A model generated the notes under the pieces. The model worked only from the letters and a program-made list of their open reading frames with translations. It had not been told where the DNA came from and searched no databases. DNA of 32,116 nucleotides. Source: an uncultured bacterium. Lineage in GTDB: Bacteria; Verrucomicrobiota; Kiritimatiellia; PWTM01. The DNA lies in the NCBI GenBank assembly GCA_938010045.1, contig CALLFZ010000040.1, forward strand, positions 1-32,116, written 5' to 3'. Position 1 is the stretch's first letter, and each line of letters begins with the position of its first letter. The translations under genes were made by a program, and so were the position numbers. Of this stretch, positions 1 through 8,668 are shown piece by piece.

Positions 1-3000
1 CGCCGCCTGAGAGAGCAGGATCATCGTGCCAGCGCCTTCCTTCGAGAACTCGGCACCACCAATCACCGCGCTCACCCGCATAGTCGCCGCCGCATTCGCA
101 ACGTTGAACCAGAGCGTGCCGCCACCGGCCGTGATTTGTCCGCCGCCGCTGCTGTCACTGATCTGAAACACCGTATTGCCATTCTGTAACACGCCGCCCT
201 GTGCAACCGTCAGCGTGTTGCCCCACACATCCAGGTATTGGGCCACCCCAATGGGTGTGATGGTGAGCGATTCGACGGAACGATTGTCGTCCAACTGGTA
301 CGTCGAATTGCCCGCCGTGAACTTCACGTGCTGGCCCGACTGGTTTACCGTTCCATTGAACTCCACCGTGGGCGGTACCATCGAGGTCAAGCCACGCGCC
401 GAGGAATACCACATGAAGTTCGTCGAGAACCAGGTCGCCCACGGCACGAAGCCGTCAGCGAGCCCCGCCACAAACACGCGCGACCCACTCTGCCCGTCGA
501 GATGGCCCAGCGTGCCCGCGCCAGTGTGTTGCACGACCAGACTGCCCTGCTGTAGGGCCAGGCCCGAAAAATTGAGCCCGAGGTTGGCCGTGCCGGTGCC
601 GTTCTCCATCAGCAAAGTCGCCGGCCCGCTAAGCAGCACGAGATTGCCAACCGTCTCGCTCCTAGTCGCGTTCGTCGGCCCACGCAAATTGAACGTGCCA
701 GGGCCGGCCAACACGATCGGCGTCGAATCTTGAATCCGGTCGGCGATGTTCACCCGCCCGTAGTCCACCAGGATCCGGCCGGTGCCACGAACCACCAACG
801 CCGAAGGGCCGTTGACCACCGCATTCGACTGGAGCACCAAGACGCCCGACTGCGCGATCAGGGGACCCGTCGAGTTAACCGCCCCGTTGAACCGCACGAT
901 GCCCGGGTTTATGGTCAACAGCCCGCCGTCGCCTCCGACCGTAGCGCTGAAACTCCAGGTACTGCCCGAGGCCACGTCCGCCAGCACGATACCGTTGGTC
1001 AACACCACCGAGTTCTGAAGATGATTTTGCGCTTCGCTGCCCGAGCCGGTGAACAAACGCGCCCCCCCGGAGAAGATGAACTGCTTGTTCAACGGTTGGG
1101 TTCCCCACAGCTGGAACGTCGCGTTCGAATGCACCATCAGATACCGGCTCGGGTCGCCCGCCGCCGAGGAGCCCTCGAGGGCGAAGGTGCCCTCTTTAAT
1201 TACGATGTCCGCGAGGTTGGTATCCACCCACACGCTGACGAAACTCACGTGTGACGGTCCGACCTTCGTGACGCTGAACGGTGAATTCAGCGTACTCACG
1301 AAGCCAGTGCCCGCCGTATTCCGCACGTCCCACCGGTTGTAGCCGCCCAAGGTCACGTTGTCCGCGATCTCGAGGAATCGCAACGCACTCATATTACCGC
1401 CGCCGTTATTCACGATCGCACCTTGCCCGCCGACACCCGCGCCGGAAACGGTCACAACGCGAAATTGATTCGAGATGCCGCGCAGATCCCAGGTGGCGTT
1501 GTTCGTTACGTACAGCCGCGTATTGTCTGCACCGAGTGTGCGATCGTGAATCGTGACGAGGGTCCCCTCCTCCACCCGAACCGCACCGATCCCGTTGTTG
1601 GTGTTCTGAAGCATCAATACGCCGGAATTCTTCTTGACGAGATCGGCCGCCCCCTCCAGCCCTCCGTATCCCACCCACGTGTACGACCGGCTGCCATCCA
1701 CCACGATCGCCCCCACACGCACACCCTCCTCGATGCCGACGAATCCACCGCGCTGACTGTCGTCGAACGTGACGGAGTCGATCGTGTAGAACCGCTCCAG
1801 CGCGCTGCCCGCTGTCCAAGACGCTGAGTTGGTGAGGTTCCATCGTCGGTTGACTCCGGCCCAAACGAGGTTTGACGCCGCTCCCGAAACGATCAGGCGC
1901 ACTTCTCCCGGCGTCAGCGTGTCCACCGCCACGCTATACCGCGTTCCCGGCGCATCGGCGGACACCGTGCCACCACCGGAGAGCGTCCAATACTGAACCA
2001 CCGTGTACGGCGTGCCCGTCGCCAACGGCGCCAACGGGGACACAACGATGCGGTTGGCCCCCACCACCTCCAAGCCCTGGAGATTCAGGAGATCGTTGAC
2101 ACCGGACCCGGGAGTCGTCGTACTCGACAAATCGAGAATCCACGTCGCGTTCGTGGCCCTCATGGTCCCCTGAACAGTCAGCGTTTGGGGGAGGTTCGTC
2201 ATACCCACGCTGAGCATCGCCCCGTGGTGGAGATTCACATCACCACCAATCTGCCCCACCCCGCCGAGTCCGAGAAGACCGTTTTGCACGGTCACCGACC
2301 CATCGAAGCGGTTCGTGCCGGCAAGGAACTGCAGGCCCCGCCCAATCTTCACAACCGAAATCGCGCCATTCACCCCGTCGTCAATCGTTCCGAAAAACAC
2401 GCCGTTCGCATCCGCAGCTCCGACTGTGAGCGTGGCGGGCGCGGCGACATTGTTGGAGATAAACCCATTGCCCCACAGACCATTCACGGTCTCGTCGTAG
2501 CCGTTCATCTCAAGCCAAGCGGTCCACTTGTTCGCAACCGGGTTCGCGAGATTGGAAATGACGAGGTCACCCCGGCCGGCGCCGTGCGGAATCACCTCGT
2601 GGTTCCCCAGCCGGAGCCGGGCCACGGAGGAATTGTCATTCCACCAAGATCCTCCACCCCCGACCCATGTACCGCCGGTGTAGTCGTTCGACTGGCTCAT
2701 CAGAAGCATATGGGCGCCGTCGTACGTGATCCCGAGCCGTCCCGCCCCCGTGATCGCCGAGTAGTTCGTTTGCGCCTTGCCCCAGCCGACGCGGAACCAC
2801 ACGCCGATTCCGCCCGGGAGCAAAGTGATGCCGCGATTGGTCGAAAACACGAGGTAGCTGTCGTAGTTCTGGACCGTGAGGTTTGAGTACACGACCGCGT
2901 TCGGCGTGAACGTGCCGGGCGTGGGACCATATGCGCCTTCGCCGAAGATCTGGTGCAGCCCACCTTCAATCTGCACAGATCCGGTGATGGTGGCGTTCGT

Positions 3001-3450
3001 ATTCCAGAGCACGAAATTGCCCACGCCGTACTTGCGAAACCCCTGCGTGCCATCGAGCCGCGCGCCAAGATGCAGGGTCCGATTCACCACCCCGATCGTC
3101 GGCACGCCGGCCGATACAGACAGCAGGAGCGCGCCCGTCGAGTAGGTACCGCCGCCGAGGTCCACGATGTTATTCGTCAGCCGCCAATCGTGGCTGGGAG
3201 TCGTGGCGTCTCCGAACAGCAAATGGCCGATCGTGATCTGATTGGTCAGCAGGACATCACGGAGGCCGGTGATGTTGACCGTCGCGAAGTTTCCGGTGGC
3301 ATTGACGCCGCTTGCGATGTCACCGCCAGCCCATCGGGCGGAGTCTGTCCAGTAGCCGTTCCCGTCAGATGTCCACGTACCGTGCGTCTGCCCCGACGCC
3401 GCGAGGGCCACCCCGCAGACCAATCCGACCATCCAGCGCACTCTGATCAT
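1..3450 (-). CDS. Secreted autotransporter-associated beta-strand repeat protein (partial, 3' end beyond window)
   Basis: An open frame of 1,150 codons reads from ATG at 3450 down to base 1 without a stop, so the C-terminus lies outside the window. The start follows a GGAGGA ribosome site 7 bases upstream. Residues 1-22 are a signal peptide (MIRVRWMVGLVCGVALAASG). The rest is rich in Gly, Asn, Thr and Val and contains degenerate units of the PATR type, each a K-x-G-x-G-x-x-x-L strand, an N-T-x-x-x-G turn and a V-x-x-G-x-L strand. Examples lie near residues 137-170, 361-391, 598-630, 724-757 and 1131 onward (KEGAGTMILL). Known relatives form long surface beta-helices, ending either in an autotransporter barrel or a PEP-CTERM type anchor; which applies cannot be seen here. 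A surface or adhesion role is inference. Cysteine is almost absent apart from the signal peptide, as is usual for this class. Confidence 0.9.
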   Translation of the reverse strand, partial: MIRVRWMVGLVCGVALAASGQTHGTWTSDGNGYWTDSARWAGGDIASGVNATGNFATVNITGLRDVLLTNQITIGHLLFGDATTPSHDWRLTNNIVDLGGGTYSTGALLLSVSAGVPTIGVVNRTLHLGARLDGTQGFRKYGVGNFVLWNTNATITGSVQIEGGLHQIFGEGAYGPTPGTFTPNAVVYSNLTVQNYDSYLVFSTNRGITLLPGGIGVWFRVGWGKAQTNYSAITGAGRLGITYDGAHMLLMSQSNDYTGGTWVGGGGSWWNDNSSVARLRLGNHEVIPHGAGRGDLVISNLANPVANKWTAWLEMNGYDETVNGLWGNGFISNNVAAPATLTVGAADANGVFFGTIDDGVNGAISVVKIGRGLQFLAGTNRFDGSVTVQNGLLGLGGVGQIGGDVNLHHGAMLSVGMTNLPQTLTVQGTMRATNATWILDLSSTTTPGSGVNDLLNLQGLEVVGANRIVVSPLAPLATGTPYTVVQYWTLSGGGTVSADAPGTRYSVAVDTLTPGEVRLIVSGAASNLVWAGVNRRWNLTNSASWTAGSALERFYTIDSVTFDDSQRGGFVGIEEGVRVGAIVVDGSRSYTWVGYGGLEGAADLVKKNSGVLMLQNTNNGIGAVRVEEGTLVTIHDRTLGADNTRLYVTNNATWDLRGISNQFRVVTVSGAGVGGQGAIVNNGGGNMSALRFLEIADNVTLGGYNRWDVRNTAGTGFVSTLNSPFSVTKVGPSHVSFVSVWVDTNLADIVIKEGTFALEGSSAAGDPSRYLMVHSNATFQLWGTQPLNKQFIFSGGARLFTGSGSEAQNHLQNSVVLTNGIVLADVASGSTWSFSATVGGDGGLLTINPGIVRFNGAVNSTGPLIAQSGVLVLQSNAVVNGPSALVVRGTGRILVDYGRVNIADRIQDSTPIVLAGPGTFNLRGPTNATRSETVGNLVLLSGPATLLMENGTGTANLGLNFSGLALQQGSLVVQHTGAGTLGHLDGQSGSRVFVAGLADGFVPWATWFSTNFMWYSSARGLTSMVPPTVEFNGTVNQSGQHVKFTAGNSTYQLDDNRSVESLTITPIGVAQYLDVWGNTLTVAQGGVLQNGNTVFQISDSSGGGQITAGGGTLWFNVANAAATMRVSAVIGGAEFSKEGAGTMILLSQAA

Positions 3451-3469
3451 CGCAGAATCCTCCGCTACA

Positions 3470-3503
3470 ATTCTATGGTTGAATCGCTGAATCGCTGTGT
3501 CAA
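3470..3503 (-). promoter_or_regulatory. Possible promoter of the beta-strand repeat gene
   Basis: On the minus strand a perfect TTGACA (3498-3503) is followed 22 bases later by TAGAAT (3470-3475). The hexamers are good but the spacer is longer than the usual 16-18, so the pairing is doubtful. An 8-base direct repeat GCGATTCA lies between them. It sits 20-53 bases upstream of the start codon. Confidence 0.2.
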
Positions 3504-3534
3504 GTCAAGACAAATTCGATGAGCCGAGCCAGGT

Positions 3535-3581
3535 GGCGCCGGCCGTTTCGCTGGCTGTGCAACGGGGAAACGGCCGGTGCC
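3535..3581. repeat. Long inverted repeat (15-bp stem, 17-nt loop)
   Basis: GGCGCCGGCCGTTTC at 3535-3549 pairs with GAAACGGCCGGTGCC at 3567-3581, with only one G-T wobble. No T-tract follows on either side, so a simple intrinsic terminator is unlikely. Its place between two divergent genes would suit a regulatory or REP-like element; which one is not decided by the sequence. Confidence 0.6.
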
Positions 3582-3897
3582 CCAGGAGGCGTTCTTCGCT
3601 TTCGCGCCGTGAGCTGCGGAACACGAATCCCGCGCCCCCAGCTCGCAGCGCCGCTGGTGTGGCCACTCACTCCTGTCGGGGACATTCCACTTCGGGTCCA
3701 TCCCGGCCAAGCGGATTGCGGCAGTCCATGGCGGTGCTGCGCTTCGCCGAGCAGCCCACTCCAACGGCGGCACGAGCGGCGCCCGGCGGGCACACGCTCG
3801 TTTTGGACCGCCGCCCCTCGAAACGGGAGCGTGTACTTCGCTCGGTCACTCCCCAGCGATCGCGGCCATGACAACTGCACGGCGAACGGCGGAGGGA

Positions 3898-3903
3898 TAT
3901 ACT
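3898..3903 (+). promoter_or_regulatory. Candidate -10 box for the ddl-fts operon
   Basis: TATACT matches the sigma-70 -10 consensus at five of six bases and lies 70 bases upstream of the chosen ddl start. No good -35 hexamer is found 16-18 bases upstream, so support is weak. Confidence 0.25.
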
Positions 3904-3973
3904 GCGCGGAATGAATAGCTCTGTTCAGTTCCGAGGACGGACTACGAGCATCGCCGGTTCGCAGAGGAGATCG

Positions 3974-4927
3974 ATGGCTCGAGAGTTTCACCACGTGGCC
4001 GTCCTGGCGGGTGGCCCCTCGTCCGAACGCGAGGTTTCGCTGCGTTCAGGTCGTGCGATCGCCGATGGGCTGGCCTCCCTCGGCCATGACGTAGACCTTG
4101 TGGTGGTGAACGGTCGCCAGTTCCGATTGCCTCCCCGCACGGATGCCGTTTTCGTTGCGTTGCACGGCGAATTCGGCGAGGACGGCGAGGTGCAAGAGAT
4201 TCTCGAGCGATTGGGAATCCCCTACACCGGTTCGTCGCCGGAGGCATGCCGCCGAATGTTCGACAAGTCGGCGGCGATGCGGACGCTCGAGGCAGCCGGC
4301 ATTCCGACGCCGCCGAGCGTGATGCTCCGGCACCCGTTGGGCCGCAGTCCGCTTCCACTGCCGGTGGTGGTCAAACCGACCCGCCAAGGTTCGAGCGTGG
4401 GATGCGCGCTGGTGCGGAAAGACAGCGAGTGGCCCGAGGCGATCCGAGCGGCACTGTCGCCCAACGGCGAGGCGCTCGTTCAGGCCTATCTCGGCGGACG
4501 CGAGCTGACCGTGGGCGTTTTGGGCGATCGCGTCTTGCCGCCGGTGGAGATCGTGTCGCCCGGTGGCATGTTCACCTTCGAGGTCAAGTACACGGCCGGT
4601 GCGGCGCAGCTGCGGTGTCCGGCGCCCATCCCGATGTCGCTGGATATGAAGCTGCGGCGGTTGGCGTGGCAGACGTTTCAGGCGCTGGGCGCGAGCGGGC
4701 TGGGGCGAATTGACCTGCGTTGCTCGGAGGACGGTCAACCGCACGTCCTGGAGCTGAACAGCATCCCGGGCTTCACGGCGACCAGCCTTTTTCCGCGCGC
4801 CGCGGCCGCCGCGGGCATTCCGTTTGCGGAGCTCTGCGAAACCGTGTTGAATCTTGCGAGACGGCGGCGATCGCGCGCGCGACGCGGTCCGGGGCGTCGG
4901 GCCACATGTGACTGTGTTCTGGGGTAA
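3974..4927 (+). CDS. ddl: D-alanine--D-alanine ligase
   Basis: Cytoplasmic ATP-grasp enzyme joining two D-alanines for the peptidoglycan stem. The 317-residue product shows the N-terminal P-S-S-E-R-E-V-S motif (residues 15-22), the ATP-binding strand VVVKPTRQGSSVG (131-143), the flexible loop FEVKYTAGAAQ (202-212), the R-I-D pair (245-247) and the C-terminal Mg-binding LELNSIPG (259-266). Length is normal for the family, with an extra Arg-rich tail from about 297. The start at 3974 is preferred over an ATG at 3911 because AGAGGAGA sits just upstream and homology begins here; the longer form would add 21 residues. Its stop TAA overlaps the ftsQ ATG by one base (TAATG), so the two are probably translationally coupled at the head of a division operon. 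Confidence 0.95.
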   Translation: MAREFHHVAVLAGGPSSEREVSLRSGRAIADGLASLGHDVDLVVVNGRQFRLPPRTDAVFVALHGEFGEDGEVQEILERLGIPYTGSSPEACRRMFDKSAAMRTLEAAGIPTPPSVMLRHPLGRSPLPLPVVVKPTRQGSSVGCALVRKDSEWPEAIRAALSPNGEALVQAYLGGRELTVGVLGDRVLPPVEIVSPGGMFTFEVKYTAGAAQLRCPAPIPMSLDMKLRRLAWQTFQALGASGLGRIDLRCSEDGQPHVLELNSIPGFTATSLFPRAAAAAGIPFAELCETVLNLARRRRSRARRGPGRRATCDCVLG

Positions 4928-5808
4928 TGCGCGGGGGCCTGTTCCATCGCTGGCTGGGCGGGCGCCGGGCGAACGTCGGCGTTCGCCGCGACGTGCGCCT
5001 CGGCTCGGCGCGCGCGTCGAGCGCCACGGTGCGGCCGTCGCTGGTTCGGTTGATGGCGGTGTTGACGGTGCTCGCCGCTTCGGTGTGGCTTGTCGGATGG
5101 GCCGTGGCCACCGGGATGCGGCAAGTCGCGGCGGCGCTCATGTATCAGAACCCGATGTTTGCGCTTCGCACGCTCGATGTGTCGTCGGACGGGCGTCTCA
5201 CGCCCGAGCTGCTGCGCGAGTACGCGCGGGTGCGGCAGGGCGAGAACGTCTTCGCGCTGGACGTGCGGCAAGTGCGCGAGAACCTGCTCAGCGTGCCCCT
5301 CGTCCGCGACGCTCAGGTCCGCCGGCGATTCCCAGACGGTCTTCAGGTGCGCGTGACCGAGCGCACGCCGCTGGCGCGGCTGCGAATGCCCGGCACCGAT
5401 CTGACGCTCGCCGTGGACGTCGAGGGCTGGACGATCGTCGGTGACGCGTCGGCCGCCGCGTTGCCGTTGTTGCGGGGGTTTTCCACGCCTGGCGTGCGGC
5501 CAGGACTTCAATTGGTCTCTCCGGAGCTTCGCGACGCGCTCGCGATGCTCGACCACTGCGCGCGCCGTCGCGCGCTGCTGGCGCTCACGCCGCGCGAGGT
5601 GCGCCGGTTCGATCCCGAAACGCTCGTGATGGTGCTGGACACCGGCGACGAGGTGTGGCTGCCGCGACGCCAACTGCTGGAACGCCTCGATGACCTTCCG
5701 GACCTTCTGCGGCACCTGCGCAATCGGCGTGGCGCGTCGACGGGGCCGTATCGCATCGACATGACCGGCGAAGTGAACGCCAGCGTCGCCCCATTGGGCG
5801 CAGGGTGA
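4927..5808 (+). CDS. ftsQ: Cell division protein FtsQ (POTRA domain)
   Basis: Bitopic inner-membrane protein that links early and late divisome proteins. The 293-residue product has an Arg-rich cytoplasmic N-terminus, one membrane helix at about residues 41-62 (LMAVLTVLAASVWLVGWAV), then a POTRA domain (about 76-145) ending in the typical VRVTERTPLARLR stretch, and a beta domain to the end. Assignment rests on this architecture and on its place between ddl and ftsA, since FtsQ is poorly conserved in sequence. The start overlaps the ddl stop, and only four bases separate it from ftsA. Confidence is high on architecture plus synteny. Confidence 0.92.
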   Translation: MRGGLFHRWLGGRRANVGVRRDVRLGSARASSATVRPSLVRLMAVLTVLAASVWLVGWAVATGMRQVAAALMYQNPMFALRTLDVSSDGRLTPELLREYARVRQGENVFALDVRQVRENLLSVPLVRDAQVRRRFPDGLQVRVTERTPLARLRMPGTDLTLAVDVEGWTIVGDASAAALPLLRGFSTPGVRPGLQLVSPELRDALAMLDHCARRRALLALTPREVRRFDPETLVMVLDTGDEVWLPRRQLLERLDDLPDLLRHLRNRRGASTGPYRIDMTGEVNASVAPLGAG

Positions 5809-5812
5809 GAAG

Positions 5813-7030
5813 ATGGCCGCCTCGGGTCCTCTGATTGCGCTGGAGCTCGGCACCCACCGGATTCGCGCGGTGGTCGGGGAGAATCGCGATGACGACACGC
5901 TCATGATTCTGGGCAGCGCGGAGGCGCCGTCGGTCGGAATCCGCAAAAGCCAGATCGTTGATTTTCCCACCGTCGTCGGGCTGTGCCAGCAAGTGATCGA
6001 AACAGCCGAGGCGGACTCCCACGAGCACATCGAAGAGGTGTATCTGGTGGTGTCGAACCCGGATGTCCGGGGTACCATCAACGCGGGATTTGTGCATATT
6101 TCGCCCAGTTCTCGCGAAATCACCGCGGAGGACAAGGACATGGTCGGCAGCATCGCCCGCAACCTCTCGTTGCCGCCCGATCGGACCGTCCTGCACAGTG
6201 TGAGCCAGGGCTACGCGGTGGATGGGCAGACCCACGTGATTAATCCGGAGGGGATGGGGGGCGAGGTCCTCTCACAGACGATGCTGATCATCCATGGCGA
6301 GACCACGCCCATCCAGAATCTTCAGAAGGCCGTGAAGGAGGCGGGGGTTGAGGTGTGCGATTCTGCGTTCTCGGCGCTCTGTGCGGGGCTCGCCGTGCTC
6401 TCGCCCGAACAGAAAACCGCCGGCGTCGCCGTGATTGACCTCGGGGCGGGCACGACCGGCTGCATCGCATATGCGAACCAGGTGCTCGCTCACGCCGGTT
6501 CGATCGGGGTCGGCGGCGACCATGTCACCAACGACATCGTCAGCGGCCTGCGGGTCACACCCGCAGTGGCCGAACAACTGAAGATTCAACATGGCAGCGC
6601 CGTGCCCCGTCCCACGTACCGTCACCGCGTCGTCTCGCTGCATGCCGATGGTCTGTTCCCCGAGCGGACCATTCGCGTGGCCGATCTGGATACGATCATG
6701 CACGCGCGAATGGATGAGCTGCTGCGCTGGATTCGCGCCGACCTCGACGCACGAGGTATCCTGCACCAGCTCGGCGCCGGGATCATTCTGACGGGGGGCG
6801 GCGCCGCGATGAACGGGATCACGACACTGGCCACGCAGGTCTTCAACATGCCGTGCGAAGTCGGCCGCCCTCATCGAGTCTCCGGCCTTTCGCAGATTAC
6901 CGCCGCACCGGGCTATGCGGCGGTGATCGGTATGTTGCGCTATGCCGCGCGAATGCGCAGTCAGCCGCCCCCACGCTCGAGCCTGAAACAGTTCCTGCTG
7001 CGAATGCTCACCGGAGAGCCGCCCTCATGA
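5813..7030 (+). CDS. ftsA: Cell division protein FtsA (actin-like membrane tether)
   Basis: Actin-fold ATPase that ties FtsZ filaments to the membrane. The 405 residues include the phosphate-1 strand (LIALELGTHRIRAVVGE, 7-23), the 1C subdomain diagnostic of FtsA (about 84-165), phosphate-2 VIDLGAGTTG near 203-212 and the adenosine motif GIILTGGGAAMNGI near 322-335. The last 17 residues (SSLKQFLLRMLTGEPPS) form the amphipathic membrane-targeting helix. The length is close to the usual 400-420. It overlaps ftsZ by four bases (ATGA), which usually means coupled translation and a fixed FtsA:FtsZ ratio. Pairing with an ftsZ that keeps its C-terminal peptide suggests the canonical tether works here. 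Confidence 0.96.
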   Translation: MAASGPLIALELGTHRIRAVVGENRDDDTLMILGSAEAPSVGIRKSQIVDFPTVVGLCQQVIETAEADSHEHIEEVYLVVSNPDVRGTINAGFVHISPSSREITAEDKDMVGSIARNLSLPPDRTVLHSVSQGYAVDGQTHVINPEGMGGEVLSQTMLIIHGETTPIQNLQKAVKEAGVEVCDSAFSALCAGLAVLSPEQKTAGVAVIDLGAGTTGCIAYANQVLAHAGSIGVGGDHVTNDIVSGLRVTPAVAEQLKIQHGSAVPRPTYRHRVVSLHADGLFPERTIRVADLDTIMHARMDELLRWIRADLDARGILHQLGAGIILTGGGAAMNGITTLATQVFNMPCEVGRPHRVSGLSQITAAPGYAAVIGMLRYAARMRSQPPPRSSLKQFLLRMLTGEPPS

Positions 7031-8190
7031 ACGCCGCCGCCCGACCCCTCGCGACGATCTGGGTCGGCCTTGGCCACGCCGGGTGCCGCACGCTAGCCTC
7101 CCTCCGGCGACAGCTGCCGGATATGCCCGACCTGGCCGTCGTCCATACGCGGGCAGAGGTTCTGGCGGAGACGGGCATCGAACGGGCCGTGCAACTGCCG
7201 ACGGGGCCGGCCGGCGGCACCGGCGGCGATCCCACAGTCGGCGAGCGCGCCGCAGCGGACGCGACCGGTGAGCTGCGCGCGCTTCTCGAGGGATATTCCG
7301 TCGTCGTGCTGCTGGTCGGGCTCGGCGGCGGCACAGGATCCGGCGCGGCACCAGCGGTGGCCCGTCTCGCGCGGGAGGCGGGCGCCTTCGTGTTGGCGCT
7401 GGCTACACTGCCGTTCTTGTTTGAAGGCCCTCGCCGCTACCAAGTTGCGCGTCGCAGCCTCGCTACGCTGCAGGAGTCGGCCGACGCGGTCATCCTGGTC
7501 CCCAATCAGCGGCTTTCGGAATGGGTTCCCGACGGCACGCCACTTCAAACCGCGTTTCAGATGACCGACCACTTCGTCGGCACCGCCCTCCGCTCGCTGT
7601 GGCATCTTCTCACCTCGGCGGCGTTCCTGCCGATTGATCTGTCGGACCTGCGCCGGATGGCGTCCGACCACACGGCCACGCTCGCGATGGCCTCCGTAGA
7701 AACGGCGGGCCATCTGCGAATCGAGTCGGCGCTCGACGAACTGTCCGCTTCGCCGCTGTTGGACCATGGAGCCGTGCTGCTCTCGTCGCCGGCTGTGCTC
7801 GCAGCCGTGTCGGGCGGAGCCGACCTGACGTTGCGGGAGGTGAATGGCCTGGCCAGCGGGCTGCGCGCCCGGATTCGTCCCGATGCGAGCCTCACCCTGG
7901 GCGCGATGGTGGATGAGACCCTTGCGGACGGGCGCATCGCAGTGACGCTGCTGGCCGCCGAGCCAACGGAAATGCCGGAACGACCCACCGCGCTCTCAAC
8001 GCCGGCCCGAGCCACCGTCACGGACGCCCCGTCCTCCGGTCGGCGTGCACGGCAGGCCAAGCTGGTGTTTGACTCCACCCATCCCGATCGTTTTGCGGGC
8101 GTCGCACCCACCGTGCGGGACGGCGTCAACGTGGATGTGCCGACCTACCTTCGGCGAAACATTCGATTGTCATCGCCGGTGCGCGGATGA
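7027..8190 (+). CDS. ftsZ: Divergent cell division GTPase FtsZ
   Basis: Tubulin-like GTPase that forms the Z ring. The 387-residue product keeps the tubulin signature GLGGGTGSG (98-106), the FEGPRR segment (132-137) and the T7-loop aspartates in IDLSDL (D204, D207) needed for GTP hydrolysis. It also keeps the C-terminal FtsA-binding peptide VDVPTYLRR (369-377). Other parts drift: the usual N-terminal VGVGGAGGNAVNRM is replaced by VGLGHAGCRTLASL (13-26), and the T3 loop RGLGAGANP by a PAGGTGGDP-like sequence (61-69). The ATG at 7027 overlaps the ftsA stop. A longer open frame upstream lies inside ftsA and is rejected. No other FtsZ is visible in the window. Divergent FtsZ proteins are known in Verrucomicrobia and relatives, so this is probably the working copy. 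Confidence 0.93.
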   Translation: MNAAARPLATIWVGLGHAGCRTLASLRRQLPDMPDLAVVHTRAEVLAETGIERAVQLPTGPAGGTGGDPTVGERAAADATGELRALLEGYSVVVLLVGLGGGTGSGAAPAVARLAREAGAFVLALATLPFLFEGPRRYQVARRSLATLQESADAVILVPNQRLSEWVPDGTPLQTAFQMTDHFVGTALRSLWHLLTSAAFLPIDLSDLRRMASDHTATLAMASVETAGHLRIESALDELSASPLLDHGAVLLSSPAVLAAVSGGADLTLREVNGLASGLRARIRPDASLTLGAMVDETLADGRIAVTLLAAEPTEMPERPTALSTPARATVTDAPSSGRRARQAKLVFDSTHPDRFAGVAPTVRDGVNVDVPTYLRRNIRLSSPVRG

Positions 8191-8377
8191 TGAGATTCGC
8201 CGGCTCGTGCGTGCCGACTCAGAGTGTGAACCGGAAGCCTTCGGGAGCTACCGTGCCGCCTAAACCCGCCGTGCTCACTCAGCCGCCGCCGTAGATCCGA
8301 CGTTCGGCGGTCAGGAAGCACGGAGAACGACAGCCGCATCGGCCGGCATGGAGCGAATCGCGAAACCCCGCCGGCTC

Positions 8378-8403
8378 GGGTCCGGCATGATTCCGCCGGA
8401 CCT
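8378..8403. terminator. Possible hairpin terminator after ftsZ
   Basis: GGTCCGGC (8379-8386) and GCCGGACC (8395-8402) form a perfect 8-bp stem with an 8-nt loop, extendable by a G-T pair. There is no T-tract, so it may be an RNA-processing or REP-type hairpin rather than an intrinsic terminator. It lies about 190 bases after the ftsZ stop. Confidence 0.3.
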
Positions 8404-8668
8404 ACAGCCACCTGCATTGCCGTTGGTCATTCTGAGAGCGCGAATTCGCAAACCGCCACGACTCCTTTGGGCGCAGCGGCCGCCCACCGCTACAACAACC
8501 GTGCGGCACCCGCGTGCACGGAACGAACCCGATTGCGCTGCGAGGGATCAACTGGAAATCCAGGCGCCGGCGAAGGGAGGCCAGTATCCTCTGCCTCACC
8601 CCCCGCGCAATTCGCCGGTGCCTCGCTCGGAACAGCACCCCCTGGAATCGCCGTTGGGGACCGCCGTT

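Larger units (their letters stand above)
3451..3973. other. Divergent intergenic region between the repeat protein gene and ddl
   Basis: About 520 bases with no convincing gene; open frames on both strands have arginine/proline-rich shadow composition. It holds promoter candidates for both flanking genes and one long hairpin (3535-3581), listed separately. Confidence 0.6.

Noticed and set aside
3497-3994. Overlapping open frames on both strands in the region before ddl
   Set aside because: Arg/Pro/Ser-rich composition, no ribosome sites and no family resemblance; they look like GC-driven shadow frames.
4735-6162. A 475-codon minus-strand frame opposite ddl and the fts genes
   Set aside because: It lies opposite ddl, ftsQ and ftsA, which carry clear family motifs; its His/Arg-rich sequence is antisense shadow.
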